DNA of 64,000 nucleotides from Macrothele yani (Eukaryota; Arthropoda; Arachnida; Araneae; Macrothelidae): positions 23,065,001-23,129,000 of the forward strand of contig CM077011.1 in NCBI GenBank assembly GCA_039090855.1, in the 5' to 3' direction. The notes under the pieces were generated by a model. It was not told the DNA's origin. It saw nothing but the letters and a program-made list of their open reading frames with translations, and did not search any database. Below are positions 51,037-62,959 of this stretch, one piece after another. The number at the start of each line of letters is the position of its first letter. Position 1 is the stretch's first letter. The position numbers and the translations under genes are program-made.

Positions 51037-51825
51037 CACGTGATTAATTTACATATATTCTGCTGGTTATACACCGATGCGGATAATACGCAGCTTTAAG
51101 TAGCGAAAAAACGCTACCCTTCGATTTTTTAAAAACTCCGCGTCCAAGGATTGTCAAATATTTGGAAAATTACCAGAAATGCTTTATTACCAGGTAAACG
51201 CAACGTAATTCGAAGATGGAAGTCTGCAAACAGTTAGATAGATTTTTTTTTACTTAGCATCATTTTCACGGAAAATACGGGAGAGGAATATGATATTCGC
51301 TCTAATGGGACGATCATGTGCTGTAGGAACCTCAGCGTCACTAATGGTTCTCAGTGAGCAGATCTATTTACCGAACTACATACTAACGACCCTACGTGCA
51401 AAACTATCAGGTCTAACTGTGGAACTGCGGTGAAAAATGCTAATATTTGCTCTTTATTCCCTTGAAAGCAAAAAAAGTTATTTAAAAATGACATCCAGTG
51501 TTTAAGGATTCTTTTTGGACCACTGAGTCTTCTTGTGAATCGCGACTCTTTTATACGAAATTGCTGTTAGAGAACAACAGCGCGGGTACAGATTATATGA
51601 GCTGAATTTCATGAGCTGTGCATTATGCACAGTCACAGAAGGTACGAAGATATATTTTTTTTTGTATTTTTACTGAATTTCATCTGCGGATTATAGGAAG
51701 AAAAGTGAAAGATTTCCGTTCTAAATGCTCTTTAGTTACCCACGTAGAAGAAAGCACATCGACGTTTTAACACGGCATATGTTTACAAATCAAGTATTCA
51801 GCGCATCAAAGCTTATGTAGCGTTT
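51037..51825. other. Nothing recognised
   Basis: AT-rich, no supported feature. Confidence 0.4.
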
Positions 51826-52786
51826 GCAAAGATTAGGCTGTTTGAAAATACAACACACATAAAAATTGGAAAGGGAGTGAGACAAGGTGACACCATATCT
51901 CCGAAGCTCTTTAATGCCACATTGGAGGGTGTTTTTCAGTCGCTGAGCTGGGAAAACAAGGGGATAAAGATTAATGGAGATTATTTAACCCACCTTCGTT
52001 TTGCTGATGACGTAGTCATTTTTGCAACTACCCCATCAGAGCTGCAGAGTATGATCCAGGAACTTGCTGACAAGAGTAAAGAAGTGGGATTAAAAATGAA
52101 CTTTCAGAAGACAAAAGTGATGTTCAATGCTTTTACAAGAAATGAAGATTTATCGATTGATGGAGAAAAGCTGGAGATAACAGACACGTACGTTTATCTT
52201 GGACAGCAGATATCAAGTGAGGGTCACATTGATGAAGAAATTAATCGGCGTACAAAACTTGCCTGGAGAGCTTTTGGAAGAAACAGCATAATTTTCAAGA
52301 GCAATATGCCATTATGTCTTAAAAGAAAAGTGTTTGATCAATGCATCCTTCCAGTGCTTATGTATGGTGCAGAGACGTGGACCTTAACTAAAAGAGACAT
52401 ACAAAGGCTGCAGACAACTCAAAGCAGCATGGAGAGGTGCATACTTGGTGTAACCAGGAGAGATAAGAAGAGGAACTCGTGGATCCGAAAAATGACAAGA
52501 GTGGAAGACATCATGATCAGAGTTAAATCCTGAAATGGCAATGGGCTGGACATACTGCCAGAAGGACAGATCATCGATGGACAGCCGAAATTTTAGATTG
52601 GATTCCAAGGGACAGGAAAAGACCCAGAAGAAGACCACATGGGAGATGGGTGGATGAAATTCGAAAGAATGCAGGGGTGACATGGAGGAGACTGGCACAA
52701 GACAGACCGTTGTGGAGGAAACTTGGGGAGACCTTCGTCCAGCAGTGGATTGATAATGGTCGACAATGATGATGATGATGATATTA
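51826..52786 (+). mobile_element. RTE-type LINE copy 5, 5'-truncated
   Basis: It begins at AAAGATTAGGCTGTTTGAAA and is very close in sequence to copy 2. An open frame (51877-52533) contains GDTISPKLFNATLEGVFQSL and LRFADDVVIFATTPSELQSM with the FADD pair, then ITDTYVYLGQQISSEGHIDE and AETWTLTKRDIQRLQTTQSS. A one-base deletion near 52530 (AAATCCTGAAATGG, copy 2 has three C) shifts the frame before the tail. The 3' end is (ATG)n at 52767-52781. Low divergence from copy 2 implies a recent origin. Confidence 0.92.
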
Positions 52787-53140
52787 TCACTATATCGTTC
52801 TCTCTCCGTGTGCTCAACTAGCAACCTGATTTTAAAAGTTCTTTTCGCAAACGCAGCATAAACTGTAAGAACTACAATAAATACATTTTGGACTTTTTTC
52901 GATATTTAACCTTGCATTTGTGGTGAGAACGTACATGCAAATACAACTAAATTCAAAATCTGTAGGTTCAAAACACCAGACCGTTTTTATCTAAAATCCG
53001 CCAGCGCCATGCACTAGAGAAATATTAGTTTTTGTTTTCTAAATGAAAGCTACTGACCCACAAATTTGTCATCGCTAATTTTTATGGTCATAAGTAATTT
53101 TTTTTTATGTTACCAGGGCATTTGCTTTGTACAATCCGTC
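52787..53140. other. Nothing recognised
   Basis: AT-rich; no supported feature. Confidence 0.4.
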
Positions 53141-53145
53141 GTAAG

Positions 53146-53595
53146 CGGAACGATACACGGGAAAGTGGGAACTACTTGAAAGCGTTCTGATACTATAGTA
53201 AAGCCAAAAATGATAAAAAATATACAAAATAGCCTATGTACACCGGAAATAAGTAAGCTTCCCAACGGTGAAAGAATTACCGAAATCAGTTCAGTAGTTT
53301 TCGAGATTAGTAAAAAAAAATCCATATATTATCGTGAACTACTTTCTTTCACGTTGGGTTTGATCAGCTTGTATGTAAACAAAGCGGAACGATACACGGG
53401 AAATCGGGAACTACTTGAAACTTATCTAATTCGGTAGCACTGCCAAAAAAAAAATAAGGATAAAATAAACGATGTAGCCTATGTCCACCGGAAAGGAGTA
53501 AGCTTCCCAACGGTGAAAGAATTATCCAAATTGGTTCAGTAGGTTTCGAGATTACCTCAAACGAAGTTTCTCTGTTTAGATATTAGTGCAGATTA
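53146..53595 (+). repeat. 237-bp direct repeat, two copies
   Basis: GCGGAACGATACACGGGAAA occurs at 53146 and 53383, and each copy then has GTAAGCTTCCCAACGGTGAA, AGAATTA and GTTCAGTAG(T/G)TTTCGAGATTA. This block is of the type found at the ends of dispersed arthropod repeats. Noncoding. Confidence 0.8.
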
Positions 53596-53989
53596 TACAT
53601 ATAATGAAAAAAAAAAGAAATCGTTAAAACCAAGTTGGCAAAATAAAATACATTTTAACCCCACTGTGTAGTTATGTAGACACGATATCATTTCGGGTCA
53701 CTGAAAGGATGCCTCAATACTCCGATGCAAGTCCATCAACGACGGGTAAGCACATGTTTATACAATAATAAGGAACGTCATGGTTAAATTCGTATAGGAG
53801 TACTGGAAAAATTAAAAATTAATGGGAATATTAATAAAAGTTTGTTGTTGCTGACCCATCTTATACACTGCCCATTAATAATTCAACCGTTTATTATAGT
53901 TATGCATTTCATTACGATTCGTGTTACTAACTAGTATATTTTATTCCTCACAAATGCTTCAAAATATGGGTTTCGCTTTCCGATCCTTT

Positions 53990-54320
53990 TTAAAACTGCA
54001 TTTTTATGTACTGTTTTTATTTGAAGTAGAGAGACTACGAAAACGTTGCAGTTTCTGTTTTTGGATGTTTTATCGACTGCGTAAAAATACGTTTGATATT
54101 TTTCCTTTTGTATCCGGTTCAATATATTGCGAATAATACTACTTATATTACGTATTTTAAATTATCTCCGGATTCTCTGTATGAAGAGCAAGTGTGTTTT
54201 ATTTTTCCCTGAATTTTTATTCTTAAAATATGCTTCTAAGTATTTCTCTTTCGTGTCGAAAAAGATTCAAAAGATGTGCACATTACACCCTAGAATTCAG
54301 TGTCATATTTCTTGTTTTCG
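53990..54320 (+). repeat. ~150-bp-monomer element, right-end fragment
   Basis: TTTTTGGATGTTTTATCGAC (shared with 28960) and the right end GATTCAAAAGATGTGCACAT, then ACACCCTAGAATTCAGTGTC and ATATTTCTTGTTTTC, matching the sequence just after copy 2 at 40840. Only the last ~300 bp are present. Confidence 0.6.
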
Positions 54321-54933
54321 CTCTAAATACTTGTCCGTTGTACAAGCAGTAAATGCTTTCCAGATAAATGCTTTTTAGTAGCTTGTTTTCTAATAATGGA
54401 AAGCAGGACGAATGACGTCTTAAAGTCGAACAATACGAGTCTCATTGAAGCTCAAGGATACGTTTTGTAACATTGATTTTATTTAATTTCTTTCTGATTT
54501 AAAAACCTACATACAGTCTGTAATGAGGATTCGCCAAAACGCACCTTGAGGTGTAATTCCATTTAGAATAATACAAGATAAAACATAACATTTTTAACGA
54601 TGCAGTTAACATGTAACACGAGGAAAAACTAAAGCATGTTAATATTGAAACAAGATTCATAACAGAAATAATTTAAGTGTTTTCATCAAAAATGTTTAGG
54701 GCTTCCATGGGTTGAAAATAGAAGCTTCCGAGTTTCTGTTCGTGACCTGAAAAAAATGAAAAAAAAGGCGAGAACAGTGCTGAATGAGACAACTGTATTT
54801 TATCTAAATTTATCGAAAATTAACTGAGAAGCGTAGAACATTTATGTGCAATAACTTTATATATTTAGAAGAAATTAAACACAGAAAAAGGTTAAGGGAA
54901 ATTTCTTAATTTACTAATAGTGTACACCTATAT
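54321..54933. other. Nothing recognised
   Basis: AT-rich, no supported feature. Confidence 0.4.
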
Positions 54934-55765
54934 TTAAACAGTTTTAGCACATCCGAAGTACTTGATATACAGGGTGTACATAAATGAAGAAAACAACATC
55001 TGTATGCTATTGAAAAAAAACTCCAACAAATAACAACATACTTTTAATGTCAAAACACATGGTAACTGCAAAAGGAGTTTTTTTAATGTCTGTAGTTCTC
55101 CACGTGTGCTCCGTTTTTTGCTCGCAGGATGTCTAAACGATAGTCTAGGTCCACCCACGTACGCTGCAGAATGTCCGGTGTTGCAATGAGGCTGCAGTAA
55201 TGCGTTCTTTGAGCTCATTGACAGATGTAGCCCTTTTCTTGTACACAATGTCCTTAATAAAGCCCTAAAGAAAAAAAAAAATTCGCATGGGGTAATATCA
55301 GCAGAACGGGGTGGTCCTGCCTTCCGACCCCCACGCATCCAACGCCCTGGAAAATGGTGGTTTAAAATTATGCGTACATCCAAAGACCAATGCGGAGGCG
55401 CACCATCTTGCAGGTAAATGACGTCTTGAATATCCTGGGGTTGTGGAATTGTGGATTTTTCTAACATGTGCAGGTATTTTATGTCAGTAACTGTTGGTTC
55501 AGCGAAGAAAAAGGGTCCTGTCACTCTGTCTTCCATTAGGCAAGCCCTCAGTGCTTTTGCTTTTTAAGACACTTCCTGTGGCTTTGAATTTATTTACCAA
55601 TTGTTCGATGCTCCTTCGTGTCGGTGGCTGTTTCTTGTACTCTGTTCTAAACTTACGATGAACTGTTATGGATTTTAACTCCGCAAAACAAAACACACAT
55701 GCTGCTTTCACCAATGGGAAAACCATGTCTGTTGTATTCCGCGTTTGACGAGATTTTCCAGACAC
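54934..55765 (-). pseudogene. IS630/mariner-type transposase with internal deletion
   Basis: Minus strand. The N-terminal fragment (55765 to 55560) reads VFPLVKAACVFCFAELKSIT, then RRSIEQLVNKFKATGSVLKS, an HTH in the style of HTH_48/DUF4817 transposases. It passes at about 55550 into the catalytic part: RVTGPFFFAEPTVTDIKYLH, VIYLQDGAPPHWSLDVRIIL (second Asp), NHHFPGRWM and SADITPCEFFFFFRALLRTL (third Asp; family SPDITPCDFFLWG). The first-Asp region is missing, so a central deletion has occurred. ACAGGGTGTACATAAATGAA at 54970 may be the terminal repeat. Confidence 0.75.
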
Positions 55766-56285
55766 CTGGCGTTATCTATCATCGAGAAATTGGACGGATG
55801 TGTCATTTGCCACATCTCTTGACGTTCACAGTAAGTTTTTTCTATCGTATGTTTTTTAATAACATACTGAAGCTGCATACTTCATTTATAGACATCCTGC
55901 ACTTCTACAAAATATCATGTCTTGTAAGAATTTTCAGAGATTTAGCACTGACAAAGCTTATTTTCATAGAAAAAGCCTTTATTCGTCAAAATAATCGACA
56001 GGCAATGCGACAATTTTAATATACGTTTGCACGAGGTCAAAAATTTCCCACCCATAGAATTGAGCGTTCTTCTGGGTGAAAAAGGTCCAGCAGCGTTCTC
56101 TACGAAGCCTATTGTTGCATAATAATTTCTGCCGCATATGATTGTCTAGAACAAAAGGGATAGCTTCCAATCTGTTGGTGGAATATTCGAGAAGTATGAC
56201 AAATGTGCCTTCAAAACTTTCCATCCGAGTTTAGCCATCGTGTTACAGGTCATGGCAGAATTATGTGGTCTTGTCCACGACCTTC
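55766..56285. other. Nothing recognised
   Basis: An ORF at 55699-56019 overlaps the transposase on the other strand and is not supported. No other signal. Confidence 0.4.
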
Positions 56286-58290
56286 CACTACCTCGGTGAC
56301 GCAGTGGTATAATCGCTGGCTTCTGATGGTTTGTCCGAAACGGATCCGGGTTTGAAACTCCGTGAAACATGGATGTTCTGTTTGTATTACGGCAGTAGCT
56401 CTCTCCTTTCCTTGGAACCAATGATCCTAAGTTAGGGATAATTGGTTCCAAGGAATGGAGAGAGCTAGTGAAACATGATTTTTGAAAATATGACACAACA
56501 TCCGTAAACCATGGATTTTGTGTTCTGTTTCTCTTTTCGAAAACATGACAAAACATCCGTGAAACATGGAAGCTGTGTTTGCCTTACGTCACTAGTTCTC
56601 TCCTTTCCTTAGAACCAATTGTTTTAAATCAGGGATCATCGGTTCCAAGGAAAGGAGAGAGCTACTGAAACATAATTTTTGAAAATATGACACAACATCC
56701 GTAAACCATGGATGTTGTGTCCTGTTTCTCTTTTCGAAAACATGACAAAACATCCGTGAAACATGGATGTCGTGTTTGTCTTACGGCACTAGTTCTCTCC
56801 TTTCCTTAGAACCAATGATCCTAAGTTAGGGATCTTTGGTTCCAAGAAAAGGAGAGAGCTAGTGAAACATGATTTTTGAAAATATGACACAACATCCATA
56901 AACCATGGATGTTGTGTCTTTTTTCTCTTTTCGAAAACATGACACAACATCCGTGAAACATGGATGTCGTGTTTGTCTTACGGCACGAGTTCTCTCCTTT
57001 CCTTAGAACCAATGATCATTAATTAGGGATCATCGGCTCCAAGGAAAGGAGAGAGCTAGTGAAACATGATTTTTGAAAATATGACACAACATCCGTAAAC
57101 CATGGATGTTGTGTCCTGTTTCTCTTTTCGAAAACATGACAAAACATCCGTGAAACATGGAAGTTGTGTTTGTCTTACGGCACTAGTTCTCTCCTTTCCT
57201 TAGAACCAATGATTTTAAATTAGGGATCATCGGTTCTAAGAAAAGGAGAGAGCTAGTGAAACATGATTTTTGAAAATATGACACAACATCCGTAAGCCAT
57301 GGATGTTGTGTCCTGTTTCTCTTTTCGAAAACATGACACAACATCCCTGAAACATGGAAGTTGTGTTTGTCTTACGGCACTAGTTCTCTCCTTTCCTTAG
57401 AATTAATGATTTCAAATTAGGGATCATCGGTTCCAAGGAAAGGAGAGAGCTAGTGAAACATGATTTTTGAAAATATGACACAACATCCGTAAACCATGGA
57501 TGTTGTGTTCTGTTTCTCTTTTCGAAAACATGACACAACATCCCTGAAACATGGAAGTTGTGTTTGTCTTACGGCACTAGTTCTCTCCTTTCCTTAGAAC
57601 CAATGATCTTTAATTAGGGATTATCGGTTCCAAGGAAAGGAGAGAGCTAGTGAAACATGATTTTTGAAAATATGACACAACATCCGTAAACCATGGATGT
57701 TGTGTCCTGTTTCTCTTTTCGAAAACATGACAAAACATCCGTGAAACATGGATGTCGTGTTTGTCTTACGGCACTAGTTCTCTCCTTTCCTTAGAACCAA
57801 TGATCCTAAGTTAGGGATCTTTGGTTCCAAGAAAAGGAGAGAGCTAGTGAAACATGATTTTTGAAAATATGACACAACATCCATAAACCATGGATGTTGT
57901 GTCTTTTTTCTCTTTTCGAAAACATGACACAACATCCGTGAAACATGGAAGTTGTGTTTGTCTTACGGCACTAGTTCTCTCCTTTCCTTAGAACCAATGA
58001 ATTTAAATTAGGGATCATCGGTTCCAAGGAAAGGAGAGAGCTAGTGAAACATGATTTTTCAAAATATGACACAACATCCGTAAGCCATGGATGTTGTGTC
58101 CTGTTTCTCTTTTCGAAAACATGACACAACATCCGTGAAACATGGAAGTAGTGTTTGTCTTTCGGCACTAGCTCTCTCCTTTCCTTGGAACCAATGATTC
58201 TAAGTTAGGGTAAGGCAACTGCTTATAGACAATCGAGGTGCTCATGGTGGTCGTTAACGCCTCCCCCTTCCCCCACCCAAAAGAAAAAAA
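56286..58290 (+). mobile_element. tRNA-derived SINE split and enlarged by an internal satellite
   Basis: The SINE head is at 56288-56440 (CACTACCTCGGTGACGCAGT, B-box region GGATCCGGGTTTGAAACTCC, then CATGGATGTTCTGTTTGTAT and CTCTCTCCTTTCCTTGGAAC). The matching SINE tail is at 58165-58290 (CACTAGCTCTCTCCTTTCCT, TAAGGCAACTGCTTATAGAC, CATGGTGGTCGTTAACGCC, A-rich end). Between them the body has expanded into a 197-bp tandem array. A normal copy is about 220-240 bp; this one spans 2.0 kb. Confidence 0.85.
56440..58200. repeat. 197-bp satellite derived from the SINE body, palindromic units
   Basis: CTCTTTTCGAAAACATGAC recurs at 56531, 56728, 56925, 57122, 57319, 57516, 57713, 57910 and 58107: nine units with a period of exactly 197 bp. 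Each unit has the SINE body forward (GTTTGTCTTACGGCACTAGT, CTCTCCTTTCCTTAGAACC) and inverted (GGTTCCAAGGAAAGGAGAGA, ATGACACAACATCC), so every unit is a long inverted repeat. Alternate variants (GTCCTGTTTC and GTCTTTTTTC) hint at multi-unit duplication. Confidence 0.95.
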
Positions 58291-58621
58291 GATACAGATA
58301 GGCCTGGTTCTGATTGAGCCCTCAGTTTGCAACATACTGTAGAGCTACGACTTGCAGATCGGAGAGTTAAAATGAGCTAGTCGAGTATGGTTTCAAAGTG
58401 TTTATTTAATGTGTTACAGCAAACACAGGTCTATGCTATGAAAAGTGTCTGACACAATTTTTACAAATAATGCTGGATACATTGCGAACACAAAGCAGAT
58501 CGATTCATGAATAACCCAACGAACGTGGTGTTCTGTCTTCTTGGGCGTCTTACATTCCTCATCATTTGCTTTTGCCTTTGGTTTGATTTTCTCCACTTTT
58601 GCTTGAGTTCATTTTGCGAAT

Positions 58622-59905
58622 TCCGCGGCATTGTCGAAAATGTTAACCCATTCACAAGAAAACAATTTTTTAATAATTTTATTTTAAACAACTGCGATAT
58701 CTTCTTTATAACTTTGAATAGATCTCGTAGAAAGCTTTAAAACGATACCACGCACAGTCGTTTTGCAACCACGTTTGTCCAGATAAACCGCGATATTGTC
58801 AAAAGTGTTGACCGGTTCAAATGAAAACAATTTTTTAAATGTTCAGTTCAAACCAATGCGAAAAGTGCTTCATATATTTGAATAGATCTCGTAGAAAGCT
58901 TTAAAACGACACCACGCACAGTCGTTTTGTAATCACGGTTGTCCAGATAAACCGCGATATTGTCAAAAGTGTTCACCGGTTCAAATGAAAACAATTTTTA
59001 AAATGTTCAGTTCAAACCAATGCGAACTGTGCTTCATTTATTTGAATAGATCTCGTGGAAAGCTTTAAAACGATACCACTCACAGTCGTTTTGCAATCAT
59101 GGTTGTCCAGATAAACCACGTTATTGTCAAAAGTGTTCACCGGTTCAAATGAAAACAATTTTTAAAATGTTCAGTTCAAACCAATGCGAGATGTGCTTCG
59201 TATGTTTGAATATACCTCGTAGAAAGCTTTCAAACGATACCACGCACCGTCGTTTTGCAATCACGGTTGTCCAGATAAACCGCGATATTGTCAAAAGCGT
59301 TCACCGGTTCAAATGAAAACAATTTTTAAAATGTTCAGTTCAAACCAATGCGAGATGTGCTTCGTATGTTTGAATGGATCTCGTAGAAAGCTTTAAAATG
59401 ATACCACGCACAGTCGTTTTGCAATCATGGTTGTCTAGATAAACCGCGATATTGTCAAAAGCGTTCACCGGTTCAAACGAAAACAATTTTTAAAATGTTC
59501 AGTTTAAACCAATGCGAGATGTGCTTCGTATGTTTGAATAGATCTCGTGGAAAGCTTTAAAACGATACCACGCACAGTCGTTTTGCAATCATGGTTGTCC
59601 AGATAAACCGCGATATTGTCAAAAGCGTTCACCGGTTCAAATGAAAACAATTTTTAAAATGTTCAGTTCAAACCAATGCGAGATGTGCTTCGTATGTTTG
59701 CATATATCTCGTAGAAAGCTTTAAAACGGTACCACGCACAGTTGTTTTGCAGTTACGGTTGTCCAGATAAACCACGATATTGTTAAAAGTGTTCACCGGT
59801 TCAAACGAAAACAATTTTTTAAATGTTCAGTTCAAACCAATGCGAGATGTGCTTCGTATATTTGAAATAGATCTCGTCGAGAACTTTAAAACGCACAGTC
59901 GTGTT
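58622..59905. repeat. 164-bp satellite, eight units
   Basis: GATCTCGTAGAAAGCTTTAA or a close variant occurs at 58721, 58885, 59049, 59213, 59377, 59541, 59705 and 59870, a period of 164 bp (165 in the last). Units include TTGTCCAGATAAACCGCGAT, TGTTCACCGGTTCAAATGAA and AACAATTTTTAAAATGTTCA. The first and last units are the most diverged. The array passes at its right end into a GC-rich segment (59940-60010). Confidence 0.95.
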
Positions 59906-60099
59906 GCGCTCACGGTTGCCGAGATAGACTGTGTCAAACGCGGCGGCTCCTCCGGAAATATTTCATCACCCCGCCCCCGCGCACAGGGAGCGAGGGGAGA
60001 ATTGTGCGCACGAAGTATTGCGCAGTACGCCAATTGAAATCCATGCTGTTTACGAATATCCTAACACGATTAGTGTGCGGCACGGATTTTTAACGCTAT

Positions 60100-60963
60100 A
60101 ATGATTTCAGTTGGGACCTGTTTTTATCACAGGCGGTTGGCCGTAAGTCTCCCCATACTATCCCCGCAATTTGCATTAGCCCCATGTCAAAACAGCAAGC
60201 TTAAACTCATTCCGTTTAAAATTCATGCGCCGTAGCATCCCCGAGTATACAACCTCAGTGATGGTTACTCCTATCTGCAATAGCTGACAGTGCAATGCCC
60301 AACCTGTATCACATTGCGTGTTGCAGGTTGGGCATTGAGACCTTCATCGATGGTTCCTCCGCCGATAACTGTTGATATGATCGAAAGCTGGTGTCCTGCG
60401 GGAACAAGGTTTCATCAGAAGTCAAGATTGTGTGAAGCTCACACATTTGGGCGTCGGAAGAGAGAATTGCAGATGTTCAGCCATTGCGCTTTGTCTTGTT
60501 CAGTAAGAGAACTAAGAGCAAATTGTCCCACTTCCATATTTTCTCGTACGTATAAAGAAGTAAATTTCTCTATCATTTTTTATGGCAGGGGCGGGACTCG
60601 AACGCCCAACACTCGACTCCGGAGCTCCGTGTGCTATCCACTGTACTAGACTGGCATGTGCTCTCACTGCTATCTGCCTTTATCTCATGTGCGTCCTGCA
60701 GGACAGGCACGTCACATATGGTGCAGGTTGTTCCACATAGTCTCGGTACAGGTACGAAACATGGAAGTCATTTCCTCACACATTTGACGGGGATCAGCTG
60801 TGAACGCAGTCACGATCTCGGTCACCAGAACAGCAGGTGTTCATTATCTTGCAATATTCTCCGCGGTATCATCATATCTACGAAATCGTTTAAGCCACGT
60901 ACGTGCTACTTCGATATGCTTTGCATATATGACACTAGGTTGCTTATGGGACGGTATTTCTAA
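60100..60963 (-). pseudogene. Mariner transposase remnant split by a tRNA-like element
   Basis: Minus strand. The N-terminal part (60910 to 60690) reads RTWLKRFRRYDDTAENIAR, two stops, then TPAVLVTEIVTAFTADPRQM, CEEMTSMFRTCTETMWNNLH, matching the mariner HTH order (WFKRFRSG..ED, RSGRP, D-PRQT..EL, LH). Beyond the tRNA-like insert, SSLTEQDKAQWLNICNSLFR (60500) is the family SLTEEQKQRRVEICxxLLRR block, and NLDF..NLVPAG is a degraded first-Asp region. Many stops. Assignment rests on motif order. Confidence 0.55.
60585..60658 (-). repeat. tRNA-like sequence
   Basis: In reverse: GCCAGTCTAGTACAGTGGAT (A-box), an anticodon-like CTCCGGA loop, and the B-box GGCGTTCGAGTCCCGCCC. The acceptor arm does not pair well, so it is a tRNA-derived repeat and not a functional tRNA. 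The CCG-type loop is shared with the repeats at 2.8 and 7.3 kb. Confidence 0.55.
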
Positions 60964-61070
60964 ATTCAAAACTATAGAATTTTTCGGCACAAATTTTTAT
61001 TTTGCTATCTTACCATGATCACAACAGCTTATCACCGTTTGAAGAGCAACTTACAGTGTCCAACAGCGAA

Positions 61071-62955
61071 CGAGACCTGATCACTTACCAAAAAAGAGTT
61101 TCCTCCTTAGAAGACCGGTTTCATGGCTCATAACACCTGATCACTTACCAAAAAAGGTTTCCCCCTTAGAAGCCCGGTTTCATGGCACATAAAAGCTGAT
61201 CACTTACCAAAAGGTTTCCCCCTTAGAAGCCCGGTTTCATGGCACATAAAACCTGATCACTTACCAAAAAAGGTTTCCCTGTTAGAAGGCCGGTTTCATG
61301 GCTCATAACACCTGATCCCTTACCAAAAAAGGTTTCCTCCTTAGAAGCCCGGTTTCATGGCATATAAAACCTGATCACTTACCAAAAAGGGTTTCACCCT
61401 TAGAAGACCGGTTTCATGGCACATAACACCTGATCACTTACCAAAACAGGTTTCCCCCTTAGAAGACCGGTTTCATGGCTCATAACACCTCATCACTCAC
61501 AAAAAAAAGTTTACCCCTTAGAAGCCCGGTTTCATGGCACATAAAACCTGATCACTTACCAAAAATGGTTTCCCCTTTAGAAGCCCGGTTTCATGGCACA
61601 TAAAACCTGATCACTTACCAAAAAAGGTTTCCCTCTTAGAAGGCCGGTTTCATGGCTCATAACACCTGATCACTTACCAAAAAAGGTTTCCCCTTAGAAG
61701 CCCGGTTTCATGGCACATAAAACCTGATCACTTACAGAAAAAGGTTTCACCCTTAGAAGACAGGTTTCATGGCACATAACACCTGATCACTTACCAAAAC
61801 AGGTTTCCCCCTTAGAAGACCGGTTTCATGGCTCATAACACCTGATCACTTACCAAAAAAGGTTTCCATCTTAGAAGCCCGGTTTCATGGCACATAAAAC
61901 CTGATCACTTACCAAAAAAGGTTTCCCCTTAGAAGCCCGGTTTCATGGCACATAAAACCTGATTACTTACCAAAAAGGGTTTCACCCTTAGAAGACCGGT
62001 TTCATGGCACATAAAACCTGATCACTTACCAAAAAAGGTTTCACCCTTAGAAGACCGGTTTCATGGCACATAACACCTGATCACTTACCAAAACAGGTTT
62101 CCCCCTTAGAAGACCGGTTTCATGGCTCATAACACCTGATCACTTACCAAAAAAGGTTTCCACCTTAAAAGCACGGTTTCATGGCACATAAAACCTGATC
62201 ACTTACCAGAAAAGGTTTCCCTCTTAGAAGGCCGGTTTCATGGCTCATAACACCTTATCACTTACCAAAAAAGGTTTCCTTCTTAGAAGCCCGGTTTCAT
62301 GACACATAAAACCTGATCACATACCAAAAAGGGTTTCACCCTTAGAAGACCGGTTTCATGGCATATAACACCTGATCACTTACAAAAAAAGGTTTCCCCT
62401 TAGAAGCCCGGTTTCACGGCACATAAAACCTGATCACTTACCAAAAAAGGTTTACCCCTTAGAAGCCCGGTTTCATGGCACATAAAACCTGATCACTTAC
62501 CAAAAAAGGTTTCCCTCTTGGAAGGCCGGTTTCATGGCTCATAACACCTGATCACTTACCAAAAAAGGTTTCCCCTTAGAAGCCCGGTTTCATGGCACAT
62601 AAAACCTGATCACTTACCAAAAAAGGTTTCCCTCTTGGAAGGCCGGTTTCATGGCTCATAACACCTGATCACTTACCAAAAAAGGTTCCCCCTTAGAAGC
62701 CCGGTTTCATGGCACATAAAACCTGATCACTTACCCAAAAAGGTTTCACCCTTAGAAGACCGGTTTCATGGCACATAACACCTGATCACTTACCAAAACA
62801 GGTTTCCCCCTTAGAAGACCGGTTTCATGGCACATAAAATCTGATCTCTTACCAAAAAGGGGTTCCCCTTTAGAAGACCGGTTTCATGGCACATAAAACC
62901 TGATCACTTACCAAAAAAGGTTTCCCCCTTAGAAGACCGGTTTCATGGCACATAA
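61071..62955. repeat. 59-bp satellite, about 32 units with variant types
   Basis: Unit: CCTGATCACTTACCAAAAAA, GGTTTCCCCCTTAGAAGCCC, GGTTTCATGGCACATAAAA. The period is 57-60 bp. Two main variants alternate in runs: AAGCCCGGTTTCATGGCACA with TAAAACC, and AAGACCGGTTTCATGGCTCA with TAACACC, plus an AAGGCCGG type. The recurring order of variants points to higher-order duplication. On the minus strand every unit holds TTGGTAAGTGATC, which is close to a 5' splice-site consensus. Confidence 0.95.
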
Positions 62956-62959
62956 AACT

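Noticed and set aside
54934..55536. Counting the 200-codon ORF as an active transposase
   Set aside because: The region of the first catalytic Asp is deleted and a phenylalanine run replaces part of the conserved FFLWG block.
56440..58200. CRISPR-like array
   Set aside because: Units are 197 bp, contiguous, without unique spacers, and derived from a SINE; the sequence context is eukaryotic.
60290..60649. A 119-codon plus-strand ORF ending GRGGTRTPNTRLRSSVCYPL
   Set aside because: The C-terminal part is read through the tRNA-like sequence, and the rest is antisense to a mariner remnant; not a gene.
61071..62955. CRISPR array with 30-bp repeats and spacers
   Set aside because: The whole 59-bp unit is repeated, including the would-be spacers, so it is a satellite.
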